Assembly (NCBI RefSeq): GCF_002811955.1
Contig: NZ_NPEF01000056.1
Span: 1-14,352 of the forward strand
Reading direction: 5' to 3'
DNA from: Leptospira ellisii
GTDB taxonomy: Bacteria; Spirochaetota; Leptospiria; Leptospirales; Leptospiraceae
DNA length: 14,352 nucleotides
Shown: positions 1 to 12,379 of the stretch, piece after piece
Layout of the letters: the number at the start of each line of letters is the position of its first letter
Position numbering within the stretch: the stretch's first letter is position 1
Program-made: the position numbers and the translations under genes
The notes under the pieces: generated by a model
Seen by the model: the letters and a program-made list of their open reading frames with translations, nothing else
Told to the model about the DNA's origin: nothing
Database searches by the model: none

Positions 1-463
1 GTTGTTCGATGCCTTTGCGCGCGAGTTCCATTCTTCTTCTTCCTTCGAAGGAGAAGGGAAGCGTTACCACTCCGACTACGAGGCATTTCATTTCCTTGGC
101 GATTTTGGCGATTACGGGCGCGGCTCCGGTTCCGGTTCCGCCTCCCATTCCCGCGGTCACGAAAACCATGTCGGCTCCGCGCACCGCGGATTGGATCCTT
201 TCCTTGTCCTCTTCCGCGGCTCTGTTGCCGAGTTCCGGATCTCCGCCCGCTCCCATTCCTCGGGTGACTTTGGTTCCTAAGATGATTTTATTCTCCACAG
301 CGGATCGAAGCAGGACCTGTTCATCCGTATTGAGAATCGCGAATTCGACCCCTTTGAGAGTGGAGTTGGACATCCGCGTGACGGCGTTCATTCCGCCTCC
401 GCCGATTCCGAACACTTTGATGACCGCGGGACTGGTTTTGGATTCCTCTTCAAATCGGATCAT
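1..463 (-). CDS. ftsZ: Cell division protein FtsZ (N-terminal 154 residues; 3' end beyond the window)
   Basis: FtsZ is the tubulin-like GTPase that polymerises at midcell into the Z-ring and recruits the division machinery. The visible part begins [10 protein letters not shown], reaches the nucleotide-binding loop GIGGGG at residues 19-24, and carries the tubulin signature GGGTGTG at 107-113. The conserved stretch [10 protein letters not shown] follows at about 132-141. The ATG at 463 is preceded by AGGA about 8 nt upstream, a reasonable ribosome site. It lies 25 nt after the ftsA stop on the same strand, the usual ftsA-ftsZ order, so the two are probably co-transcribed. The gene runs off the left edge, so the T7 loop and the C-terminal FtsA-binding tail cannot be seen. 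Identification is near certain. Confidence 0.97.
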   Translation of the reverse strand, partial: MIRFEEESKTSPAVIKVFGIGGGGMNAVTRMSNSTLKGVEFAILNTDEQVLLRSAVENKIILGTKVTRGMGAGGDPELGNRAAEEDKERIQSAVRGADMVFVTAGMGGGTGTGAAPVIAKIAKEMKCLVVGVVTLPFSFEGRRRMELARKGIEQ

Positions 464-488
464 ATTCTGTTTTCCTAATAAATCTGGC

Positions 489-1718
<1,230 letters not shown>

Positions 1719-1719
1719 A

Positions 1720-2466
<747 letters not shown>

Positions 2467-2903
2467 CGTAATTTCTGTCGGGAAATTTCTTCTTCAGTTC
2501 CAGTATCGGGAATCGGATCGTAGTGTACACCTTGTTTTTTGGTGTGGGAACTCTTACCTTTTCGAAAAGCGCGGGAATTGTGAGAGTTCCCACATTTTAG
2601 AATTCGGGAGGTGGAGCTGGGTCAAATTCGGATGTGGTTGGAGGGAGTTCCCGTAAAATGCGGTCTACAGCAAATTGTGCGATCATTTTCTTGGAACGGG
2701 GGAGTTCCCACATCTAAGGGGGATTTTCGGGAATTCTCCTCGGGTTTTGGCAAAGTCCCCCAGCAGCCATTTTTCACAAAGACTTTCGAATCGTTTTTCG
2801 GATGTTAAAATTCCGACTCGTATGATAAATTGAAAAAAAGAAATTCCAACCGGAACAACCGGATTCTAAACTCCGATCTTAATATTATAAAAAGTAATCG
2901 CTC
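2467..2903. other. Intergenic region between divergent ftsQ and mce
   Basis: This stretch of 437 bases has no convincing gene. Short open frames in it have no recognisable protein character. It contains four related GAGTTCCC-type motifs (listed separately) and AT-rich sequence just before mce. Both ftsQ (minus) and mce (plus) should have promoters here. TATTAT at 2883-2888 and TATGAT at 2821-2826 resemble -10 boxes, but neither has a good -35 element at proper spacing, so no promoter is called. Confidence 0.7.
2543..2594. repeat. Inverted pair of GAGTTCCCACA motifs
   Basis: TGTGGGAACTCT at 2543-2554 is the exact reverse complement of AGAGTTCCCACA at 2583-2594, separated by 28 bases. The right arm continues as CACATTTTAG, matching the first 15 bases of the 38-bp tandem unit on the far side of mce with one C/T difference. 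Further single copies occur at 2645-2653 (GAGTTCCCG) and 2702-2713 (GAGTTCCCACAT). The repeat is seen directly. Its role (dispersed intergenic repeat, protein site or RNA hairpin) is unknown. Confidence 0.75.
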
Positions 2904-3704
2904 ATGAATCTAACGCGACATACGGCAGTCCTTACCGGAGTAATTTTCTTTTTGTCCTTCGCCTTGGGAATGTATATCTCCATCATCGAAAAGGCGGGGA
3001 CCAAAGACGACTACCCCTATACGATGAAAATCTATTATCCTCGTTTGGAGGGAATTCATCCCGGGGCTCCGGTGAGAATTTTGGGAGTGGAACGCGGAAT
3101 CGTCCGAAGTATCGACGTTGTTCCGATCGAAGAGGTCGGCGATCAACGTTTTCTTAAAAAAGATCAAACCAAAGCGATCGAAATCGTCATACGGCTGAAG
3201 GAACCGATCACGCTCTGGGACAACTATAAGATCACCTTTCAGACCAACACGATTCTTTCCGGACGGACGATCGACATCGATCCGGGTTCTTCCGAAAAAG
3301 AGGATACGACTTTTTTTCAACCGACGTATTTGGAGGAGGAACAAAGACCTCCGGATTTTCTCCCTTCGGCGGATTATTTCGAGGATTTTTTCGCGGCCTC
3401 CACGGGAGTGATCCGGGAAAACCGGGAGGATATCCGCGTTTCATTTAACAATCTTTATGAAATTTCGGAAAAACTCAAATCGAGACGGGGAACCATTCCC
3501 CAGATGATTCATTCTCCGGAAACCTACGACAACGTGATGGAACTTTTAACCGACGCGAGAATTTTCGGGAACGACGCTCGGCGTTATGCGGAAGGTTATC
3601 GGAAACTGGAACGTTCGGCGCCGACCCCGTTTACGATCAATATGTATCGACGAACGACTTTGATCGGAAGCGTTTCCAACGATTATTATTTCGGTAAGTT
3701 ATGA
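2904..3704 (+). CDS. mce: MCE/MlaD-family lipid-transport protein
   Basis: MCE-domain proteins form rings, anchored in the inner membrane and facing the periplasm, that carry lipids between membranes; MlaD is the best-known Gram-negative member. This 266-residue protein has an N-terminal membrane anchor at about 8-28 and an MCE domain at about 37-127. The domain shows the characteristic core [18 protein letters not shown] with IVRSID, and later ILSGRTIDI. The rest is mostly polar and probably helical. No permease (MlaE) or ATPase (MlaF) gene is adjacent, so it is a solo copy here. An RGD tripeptide has been reported to matter for an Mce protein of pathogenic Leptospira; I see none in this protein. 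The ATG at 2904 has only a weak ribosome site. Repeat DNA flanks the gene on both sides. Confidence 0.85.
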   Translation: MNLTRHTAVLTGVIFFLSFALGMYISIIEKAGTKDDYPYTMKIYYPRLEGIHPGAPVRILGVERGIVRSIDVVPIEEVGDQRFLKKDQTKAIEIVIRLKEPITLWDNYKITFQTNTILSGRTIDIDPGSSEKEDTTFFQPTYLEEEQRPPDFLPSADYFEDFFAASTGVIRENREDIRVSFNNLYEISEKLKSRRGTIPQMIHSPETYDNVMELLTDARIFGNDARRYAEGYRKLERSAPTPFTINMYRRTTLIGSVSNDYYFGKL

Positions 3705-4055
3705 ATTTCTAATCCTTTTCGGACCGGATCGTTTTCCGAGGACGGTTCTTTTTCGTGAAGGGCGCCGGACGACCCGTCCTAAGAAGGAATCTCGTTTGAT
3801 TCGGGGAGTTCCTACATTTTCCGTGTAACGTCGCGCTCCGTTAGAGTTCCTACATTTTCCGTGTAACGTCGCGCTCTGTTAGAGTTCCTACATTTTCCGT
3901 GTAACGTCGCGCTCTGTTAGAGTTCCTACATTTTCCGTGTAACGTCGCGCTCTGTTAGAGTTCCTACATTTTCCGTGTAACGTCGCGCTCTGTTAGAGTT
4001 CCTACATTTTCCGAAAACCGGGCGGAAAGCGCGTAATTCTGCCGATATTTCCGGT
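3705..4055. other. Intergenic region carrying a tandem array
   Basis: The 351 bases between mce and the glycosyltransferase gene hold no gene. Positions 3705-3805 include a 7-bp inverted pair, AGGACGG at 3739-3745 and CCGTCCT at 3774-3780, with no T-run after it, so it is a poor terminator candidate. Most of the rest is the 38-bp tandem repeat. The last 42 bases (4014-4055) lead into the glycosyltransferase start and contain no obvious Shine-Dalgarno sequence. Confidence 0.75.
3806..4013. repeat. 38-bp tandem repeat (VNTR-like), 5 full copies plus partial sixth
   Basis: Units begin at 3806, 3844, 3882, 3920, 3958 and 3996, an exact 38-base period. Each starts GAGTTCCTACATTTTCC and ends GTCGCGCTCTGTTA. 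Copies 2-5 are identical; copy 1 differs by one base (C for T at 3839, CTCCGTTA). The sixth stops after 18 bases (ends at 4013). TAAC and GTTA lie as short inverted arms inside the unit. There are no spacers, so this is not a CRISPR array. Near-identity of copies suggests recent expansion by slippage. From memory, strain typing of pathogenic Leptospira uses intergenic repeats of comparable unit length; whether this is one of those loci cannot be told here. Confidence 0.97.
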
Positions 4056-5385
<1,330 letters not shown>

Positions 5386-5391
5386 AACAAC

Positions 5392-6174
<783 letters not shown>

Positions 6175-6192
6175 TAAGATCGGTTTTTTATC

Positions 6193-7028
<836 letters not shown>

Positions 7029-7060
7029 GCAACTAACGTCAAAATTCAGGAGGCAGAACG

Positions 7061-7584
<524 letters not shown>

Positions 7585-7585
<1 letters not shown>

Positions 7586-8325
7586 TGGGAAAAATTCTCG
7601 GAGTCATTCCGGCGAGGTACGCGAGTTCCCGTTTTCCCGGAAAACCCCTGGCGAAGATCGGCGACAGGACGATGATAGAGTGGACGTATCGGAACGCGTC
7701 CCGGTCTTCCGCCTTATCGGAGTTAGTCGTGGCGACGGACGACGACCGGATCCACGGCGAGGTTCTGCGTTTCGGAGGGAAAAGCGTGATGACGAGAGTC
7801 GATCATCCTTCCGGAACCGACCGCATCATAGAAGTGGCCGATCAATTTTCCGAATATTCAATAATTGTAAACATACAAGGCGACGAACCCGGAATAGAAC
7901 CCGAGCTGATCGACGGTGTCGCCGGTCTGAAGGCGGCGCATCCCGAGTGGGCGATGAGTACGGCCGCCGTTCCCATTTCGGATCCGTCTCACGGACTCGA
8001 TCCCAACCGTGTGAAGGTGATCGTGGATCGAAACGGCAAGGCGATTTATTTTTCGCGTTCCTTGATTCCGAGTCAGTTTAAGACCGCTGTTCCACTCCGC
8101 AGGCATTTGGGGATTTACGCGTATGACCGCGATTTTCTTCTGCGATACAATTCCCTTCCGAAAAGTATTTTGGAGGAATCCGAATCCCTCGAACAGCTGC
8201 GGGCCGTGGAAGCGGGTTACGGAATCGGGGTTTATACGGCGAAGGAGGCGGGTTTGTCGGTGGACACGCCGGAAGACTTGGAACTTGTGGTCGAAGATTT
8301 TAAAAAACGGAAGTGGATTACTTAA
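7585..8325 (+). CDS. kdsB: 3-deoxy-manno-octulosonate cytidylyltransferase (CMP-Kdo synthetase)
   Basis: KdsB joins Kdo to CTP to give CMP-Kdo and pyrophosphate, activating the sugar for transfer to lipid A in LPS synthesis; it is cytoplasmic. The 246-residue length is typical. Signatures are IPARYASSRFPGKPL at 8-22 (CTP-binding loop), SGTDR at 76-80, NIQGDEP at 96-102, HLGIYAY at 164-170, and ESLEQLRA at 190-197. D100 and D227 (in VDTPED) fall at the family's metal-binding positions. The ATG overlaps the fliL stop by one base (TGATG), indicating translational coupling and no ribosome site of its own. Its 3' end overlaps the convergent STAS gene by 8 bases. Confidence 0.96.
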
Positions 8326-8656
8326 GGGCTTCCTGCAGGGAATTGTGGATCAAAACGAAGTCCGTCAATCCTACGATGTCCATCACTTTGCGGAAATGTT
8401 CGTTTAAACCGGCGAATTCTATTTTGCCTTTGGTCTCCGAAGCTCTCGTGATCAAACTGATCAAAGTCGCGATTCCTGCTGAATTGATGTAGGATGTCCC
8501 CTGAAAGTTTAGGATCACTCTACTTCTCTTTTCCTGAGGAATCGATTCGTATTTTCCCACGATTTCGTCGTCTGCTTCGGATGTGATTTCTCCTTCGATG
8601 TGAATGATCGGTACGGAAACGGAGAGATCTACGAAAATTTTGAAATCGTCGGACAT
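8318..8656 (-). CDS. STAS-domain protein, anti-sigma factor antagonist-like
   Basis: STAS proteins of the SpoIIAA/RsbV type bind an anti-sigma kinase and are switched by serine phosphorylation. This product is 112 residues from the ATG at 8656, essentially one STAS domain. It includes VPIIHIEGEIT near the start and the phosphoacceptor loop YINSAGIATL, in which the Ser corresponds to the phosphorylated residue of the family. A TTG 15 nt further upstream would add five residues, but the ATG start has GAAAGA about 8 nt upstream and is preferred. No kinase or sigma factor gene is adjacent, so the partner is unknown. The last 8 bases overlap the convergent kdsB. A possible small ORF lies 50 nt upstream on the same strand. 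Confidence 0.87.
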   Translation of the reverse strand: MSDDFKIFVDLSVSVPIIHIEGEITSEADDEIVGKYESIPQEKRSRVILNFQGTSYINSAGIATLISLITRASETKGKIEFAGLNEHFRKVMDIVGLTDFVLIHNSLQEALK

Positions 8657-8706
8657 AATCGAATCTTTCAACTAAAAACAGCCAAATTCCATTAAAGTCA
8701 ATCGAA

Positions 8707-8919
8707 TTACGTATAATTTCCGAGTTCGGTCGGAGACAACTGGTCAAATTGTCTTCCGCATTTTTTGCAGTAGAATTTGACCGATTTCGGCTTGGAAGAA
8801 ATTCCGAAAAGGATTAGAAAGATCGCGAATTTTGAATACGTTTTTTCTTCTCGCGCGTTCGGAGAAGTTCTACTGATTCCGCAGTCTTCACCGCAGGGAA
8901 GGGATTGGTTCGAGGTCAC
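8707..8919 (-). CDS. Possible small Cys-containing protein (unrecognised)
   Basis: I do not recognise this frame. It would start at GTG (8919), with AGGA about 12 nt upstream, and encode 70 residues. The protein has two cysteine pairs, C9-x3-C13 (PCGEDCG) and C51-x2-C54 (FYCKKCGRQF). The second pair looks like half of a zinc ribbon, and the frame ends soon after in LSPTELGNYT. The stop is about 50 nt before the STAS gene on the same strand, compatible with co-transcription. No other gene fills this gap. The frame could be a chance ORF or the remnant of a longer zinc-ribbon protein; confidence is low. Confidence 0.35.
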   Translation of the reverse strand: MTSNQSLPCGEDCGISRTSPNAREEKTYSKFAIFLILFGISSKPKSVKFYCKKCGRQFDQLSPTELGNYT

Positions 8920-8958
8920 GAGATTAAGATCCTGTCGGAGGGTTAAAAATGCCAGTCG

Positions 8959-9000
8959 AAAATGCGGAGGTCGGAAAACAAAACGTTCTCCGACCTTCCG
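8959..9000 (-). terminator. Rho-independent-like terminator after the cytochrome c gene
   Basis: On the minus strand, just after the cytochrome stop, CGGAAGGTCGGA (9000-8989) pairs with TCCGACCTCCG (8975-8965) with a one-base bulge and a 13-base loop. TTTT follows at 8962-8959, with TTTTT further on at 8949-8945. The stem is strong and GC-rich. The U-tract is short and offset by two bases (CATTTT), so it is a good but not perfect terminator. Confidence 0.65.
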
Positions 9001-9007
9001 ACAACTC

Positions 9008-9443
<436 letters not shown>

Positions 9444-9509
9444 ATATGCGGCCAGCTTATCGGGCGATCCGATTTCAAGATAGGATTTTTTTGTCAGACA
9501 AATGTCACG

Positions 9510-9531
9510 GGACTTGATTTTTCTCAAGTCC
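9510..9531. promoter_or_regulatory. FNR/CRP-like palindrome upstream of cytochrome c (or 3' hairpin of the DUF35 gene)
   Basis: GGACTTGA at 9510-9517 and TCAAGTCC at 9524-9531 form a perfect 8-bp inverted repeat around six bases. The central TTGATTTTTCTCAA matches the FNR consensus TTGAT-N4-ATCAA at nine of ten fixed bases. It lies about 90 nt before the cytochrome start codon and about 15 nt after the DUF35 stop. No U-tract follows on either strand, so a terminator is less likely. A TATCTT -10-like box is at 9482-9477 on the minus strand. A second small palindrome, TTGTC-A-GACAA, sits at 9491-9501. The regulatory role is inference. Confidence 0.4.
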
Positions 9532-9545
9532 GACGAGGATAAAAA

Positions 9546-9902
9546 TCAAACGGGGATAAAGATAAAGCCGATACCCGGTTCTTCGTTTCGGAATTTCACG
9601 TTTAAGCCGATCTTCACCGATTCGGTTACGGGAGTTCCCGCAATTTCCCCTTCTAAGATTCCCATCGTTCTGATTCCTTCCTCGAGTTCTACGACCGCAA
9701 GAACGTAAGGCGTCCGTTCGGCGAGAGGACCGAATCCTACGTGAACCACAGTGTAGGTGAAAATTTTCCCGTTTCCGGAAAATGCGGTTTCGGAAACTTC
9801 GGAATTACCGCAGTTAGTACACCCGACGGGAGATTCCGTCGTTTGAAATCCGCAGGAATCGCATTTTATTCCTTTCAAAATATGGAATGTAGTTTCGGAC
9901 AT
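9546..9902 (-). CDS. DUF35-type Zn-ribbon/OB-fold protein
   Basis: Members of this family (Zn-ribbon plus OB-fold, DUF35) usually partner a thiolase-like or HMG-CoA synthase-like enzyme and are thought to bind acyl-CoA. The 118-residue protein has a rubredoxin-like zinc ribbon with C14, C17, C28 and C31 (CDSCGF and CTNCGN), then an OB-fold from about 43 to the end (IFTYTVVHVGFGPL, PYVLAVVELEEG and a closing beta strand FIFIPV). The ATG at 9902 has a strong GGAGGA ribosome site. No thiolase lies next to it in this window, so it is an orphan here. Its biochemical role cannot be assigned. Confidence 0.83.
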   Translation of the reverse strand: MSETTFHILKGIKCDSCGFQTTESPVGCTNCGNSEVSETAFSGNGKIFTYTVVHVGFGPLAERTPYVLAVVELEEGIRTMGILEGEIAGTPVTESVKIGLNVKFRNEEPGIGFIFIPV

Positions 9903-10019
9903 CTTCGGTCCTCCGGATAAAAGATCGTCGAATCCGAACGTCGGGCCGTCGTTTTACCTTCGGAATCCATAAAGAAAGGATCGATGGCGCCTCGCGGATA
10001 CGCATCTCTTTTTTAAATC

Positions 10020-10073
10020 GAATTTTCCCGTTTTTACGTAGGAAACCCGGGATACGAATCGGGATGAAAATTC
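10020..10073 (-). terminator. Imperfect hairpin directly after the beta-barrel gene
   Basis: On the minus strand GAATTTTCATCCCG (10073-10060) can pair with CGGGAAAATTC (10030-10020), with AT bulged. It begins at the base after the TAG stop of the beta-barrel gene. The loop is about 29 bases and no U-tract follows, so it may be a weak terminator or a 3' stabilising structure. Low confidence. Confidence 0.3.
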
Positions 10074-11138
10074 CTAAAAACGATAGACTGCGCCCGCGCT
10101 GACCGATTCCGAATTCTTATTTTTGAGGTATTCAAGAATGAGACTCGCGTCGCCGAAGGCGAATTCCATTCCGATCGTTGCGTACCAATTTTTATGACTG
10201 ACGAAAAGATTCCGCTTAAGATCCAAAAACGCCAGCGTTGGATCCGTGACGAAATCCTCTTTGTCTTCGGCCGAAGAAAGCGCCACGTTCCGTTCCACCC
10301 GGATGTCCACGGTTCCCTGGTTGAACATGGCCCCAAGCCCTGCGTACGCGGTGAAAAACCCGATCGTTTTTCCGTAACGGACGTCGAGAGTCGCGGAATA
10401 TATATTAGAATTATATGTTAGATCGTTGACGCCGATCCATTTTCTTCTTTGTCCGGATAGGTTTACGTTCGTCGGTCTGCGATCGTAGGAATGAAGGGAG
10501 ATCGTTTGTGCGGATTGGAACAGACCCAATCCGACGGAAAAACCCGAGGAGTTTTCCCCCGCCGTCGTATTTCCTTCGTAAAAGGGAAAATAACGCAGAT
10601 TCAAACCGAGGTTCGTCACCTTTCCGTTGAGATCCGTCTTTCTCAATTTCAAAAAGGGAACGTTCTGTTCGGAAAGGTCGTAGGGAAAATAGTGAAAGTG
10701 AAGATTCAACTTGGAAAGATAGGGACTCGGTCCGGTGAAAAAACTTCCCAAATTCGCCCCGACGACGACGGAAGGGGAGGCCGCTATTCCTTGATTGGGG
10801 AGTTCCCGCAATTCCGAGTTTTCGAAGAAATAGTTCCTGGGACTGAGGTTGGTTCTCGCTACCGAATATCCTGCGCCGATCCTTACCCGGTTTATCCGAG
10901 ACGCTCCCATAAGTGAGGAACTGACGTTCTGTAAAACGGCCGCCTCCGCCATGGAAAGTAGGAACTCCTTTGTGTAAACCGCGTCGAGGGCCGGGTCGAT
11001 CAGATTGGCTCCGAAAACGACCTCGGGAGGAATGTCGGAACACCGCGCGCCGACGCAGAGTGCTTCGGAATAAGAATTTTTTGAAAGGATGAATAAAAAA
11101 AGAATTATAAAGACGTAATGTTTCAAGATTGGGAACAC
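10074..11138 (-). CDS. Predicted outer-membrane beta-barrel protein, function unknown
   Basis: I do not recognise a specific family. The 354-residue product begins with a likely Sec signal peptide (hydrophobic core FIILFLFIL at about 10-18, then SKNSYS). It then shows many short alternating beta-type segments with aromatic edges, such as LNLHFHYFPYDL, LGLNLRYFPFY, YSATLDVRYG and FTAYAGLGAMF. It ends in AGAVYRF, a terminal Phe as expected for the C-terminal strand of an outer-membrane barrel. Two Cys (28 and 33) follow the signal peptide. The start is GTG (11138); an in-frame TTG 12 nt downstream is an alternative, and neither has a good ribosome site. A long divergent region with a perfect palindrome lies upstream. 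Surface exposure is inference. Confidence 0.72.
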   Translation of the reverse strand: MFPILKHYVFIILFLFILSKNSYSEALCVGARCSDIPPEVVFGANLIDPALDAVYTKEFLLSMAEAAVLQNVSSSLMGASRINRVRIGAGYSVARTNLSPRNYFFENSELRELPNQGIAASPSVVVGANLGSFFTGPSPYLSKLNLHFHYFPYDLSEQNVPFLKLRKTDLNGKVTNLGLNLRYFPFYEGNTTAGENSSGFSVGLGLFQSAQTISLHSYDRRPTNVNLSGQRRKWIGVNDLTYNSNIYSATLDVRYGKTIGFFTAYAGLGAMFNQGTVDIRVERNVALSSAEDKEDFVTDPTLAFLDLKRNLFVSHKNWYATIGMEFAFGDASLILEYLKNKNSESVSAGAVYRF

Positions 11139-11172
11139 TTTATGAAGAATCGCTTCTTAGGAAAGCGTTTTT

Positions 11173-11188
11173 CGCAACTTTGGTTGCG
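11173..11188. other. Small perfect hairpin CGCAAC-TTTG-GTTGCG
   Basis: CGCAAC (11173-11178) and GTTGCG (11183-11188) flank a four-base loop. On the minus strand it would lie in the leader of the beta-barrel gene, 35 nt upstream of its start. It has no U-tract in either direction. It may be a 5' leader hairpin; no function can be shown. Confidence 0.4.
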
Positions 11189-11264
11189 CGGCTGTTCTTC
11201 TCGATTTTAGAATCGGATTCGGCCGGTTTTTAACGAAGGAATCAAAGAAAAATCGCGTTGAAAG

Positions 11265-11298
11265 AATAATATTTTTGAACATGTTCAAAAATATTATT
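11265..11298. promoter_or_regulatory. Perfect 34-bp palindrome between divergent genes (candidate operator)
   Basis: The 34 bases are exactly self-complementary: 17-bp arms with no loop, centred between 11281 and 11282. The core is TTGAACATGTTCAA, flanked on each side by A/T-rich AATAATATTT and its complement. The match stops sharply at both ends (G at 11264 and G at 11299 do not pair). It lies 126 bp upstream of the beta-barrel start on the minus strand and 88 bp upstream of the SRPBCC protein start on the plus strand. A dimeric or tetrameric regulator site is the simplest reading. I see no match to the FNR, Fur or LexA consensus sites I know. The palindrome is seen directly; the role is inference. 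Confidence 0.7.
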
Positions 11299-11386
11299 GA
11301 TGGAAGTCGATATCCCGTTAAAATCCGGTTTTAGACATAGGCGAGTTTTGCGTTTTTCAAAACCCGGACGGTTCAGGAGGATTCAT

Positions 11387-12364
11387 ATGAAATCGGAAAA
11401 TCGAATTTCTAAAGCGGCAAAAATCGCCACGGCTTCTGTGATCTCGAGTGCGCTTCTCGCGTTCCTGATTTCCGCTCCGTTTTGGGCCTTAAATGGAGAA
11501 TATGGCTTCGTTCTTTTTATCGCGTATCCGTTCTCATTGGGAGCCTTGAGCGGATTTCTCATTTCCATTTTTACGAAAGGCGTTGCGCGGACTTTCGGTT
11601 ACGTTTTCAAAATCACGCTCATACTTACGTTCGTTTTGATTCTCGTGTTTTTGGTTTACGCAAAGGAAGGATTGATCTGCGTTTTTATGGGGCTGCCCAT
11701 CGTTTACGTCCTGCTCTTTACGGGAACCTTATTCGGTTCCGTGATCTTTCGGGCGGCTTTTTCCAAATATCTGCTGTTGTTGACGGTTTTATTCTTCAAC
11801 GTTTCCGCGTATCTTTACGACTACGGCGACCGGGAACCGGATTTGCACGAGGTCCGGACATCGGTCGAAATCGGAGCTTCCAAAAAGGAAATCTGGGACG
11901 GACTCGTCGCCCCGTTCGAGTTCGGAGAGGCCGATAATTTCTTCCTCCGCAACGGGGTTTCCTACCCTCTTTCTATGAAGATTACTGAATATAATCATAA
12001 AAGAATATTGGATTGCGATTATACAAACGGGTCCGCTTCCGCCGAAATCGATTCCTTCGTGAACGGGGAGAATATATCATTCTCCTTTCCGGAACCCCAG
12101 ATCACCATGAAGGAGACGTCCCTTTACGGAGAAGTGGAGCCAAAACATATCCGAGGCAAAATTTGGGCCAAGTCCGGCGAGTTCCGATTGGTGGAAATTT
12201 CCGGAAGCAAAACGAAACTCGTGGCCGCGACGAAATACGTGAACAATCTAGGACCGAAATTCTATTGGGAGTTATGGGAGAATTATCTGATGGACGAAAT
12301 GCATCTTCACGTCCTGAATAAGGTCAAAGAAAAGCTCGAATCGAAACGGCATCGGTCGTTCTAA
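11387..12364 (+). CDS. Polytopic membrane protein with C-terminal SRPBCC (polyketide cyclase/START-like) domain
   Basis: I do not recognise a named gene. From the ATG at 11387, chosen because AGGAGG lies 5 nt upstream, the protein has 325 residues. The N-terminal half has about five hydrophobic helices (near 12-32, 38-60, 72-92, 95-121, 128-143). From about 155 the sequence resembles an SRPBCC ligand-binding domain: VRTSVEIGASKKEIWD at its start, then ITEYNHKRILDCDY, and a closing helix YWELWENYLMDEMHLHVLNKV. The family binds hydrophobic ligands in a deep cavity. Fusion of such a domain to a membrane region suggests a lipid or quinone-like ligand, but this is inference. If the N-terminus is cytoplasmic, five helices place the domain in the periplasm. 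The methyltransferase gene follows after 32 nt. Confidence 0.78.
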   Translation: MKSENRISKAAKIATASVISSALLAFLISAPFWALNGEYGFVLFIAYPFSLGALSGFLISIFTKGVARTFGYVFKITLILTFVLILVFLVYAKEGLICVFMGLPIVYVLLFTGTLFGSVIFRAAFSKYLLLLTVLFFNVSAYLYDYGDREPDLHEVRTSVEIGASKKEIWDGLVAPFEFGEADNFFLRNGVSYPLSMKITEYNHKRILDCDYTNGSASAEIDSFVNGENISFSFPEPQITMKETSLYGEVEPKHIRGKIWAKSGEFRLVEISGSKTKLVAATKYVNNLGPKFYWELWENYLMDEMHLHVLNKVKEKLESKRHRSF

Positions 12365-12379
12365 AAATCGGGTTCGTAT

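Noticed and set aside
2611..2808. Plus-strand ORF of 65 codons between ftsQ and mce
   Set aside because: It runs through the repeat motifs, lacks a ribosome site, and shows no protein-like pattern.
3739..3780. Terminator after mce
   Set aside because: The arms are only 7 bp with a 28-base loop and no U-tract follows.
3806..4013. CRISPR array
   Set aside because: Units of 38 bases follow one another directly with no unique spacers and no cas genes nearby; it is a simple tandem repeat.
9632..9650. GAGTTCCCGCAATTT-like match to the intergenic motif
   Set aside because: It lies inside the DUF35 coding sequence and matches only the first part of the motif; a chance match fits best. The similar string near 10799 in the beta-barrel gene was rejected for the same reason.
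10411..11043. Minus-strand open frame of 210 codons in another frame of the beta-barrel gene
   Set aside because: Its composition is Arg/Ser/Gly-rich and has no domain, while the overlapping frame has a signal peptide and a barrel C-terminus.
11297..11386. Start of the SRPBCC membrane protein inside the palindrome
   Set aside because: The AGGAGG site before the ATG at 11387 and the membrane-protein N-terminus favour the later start; the upstream 30 codons look like leader DNA.
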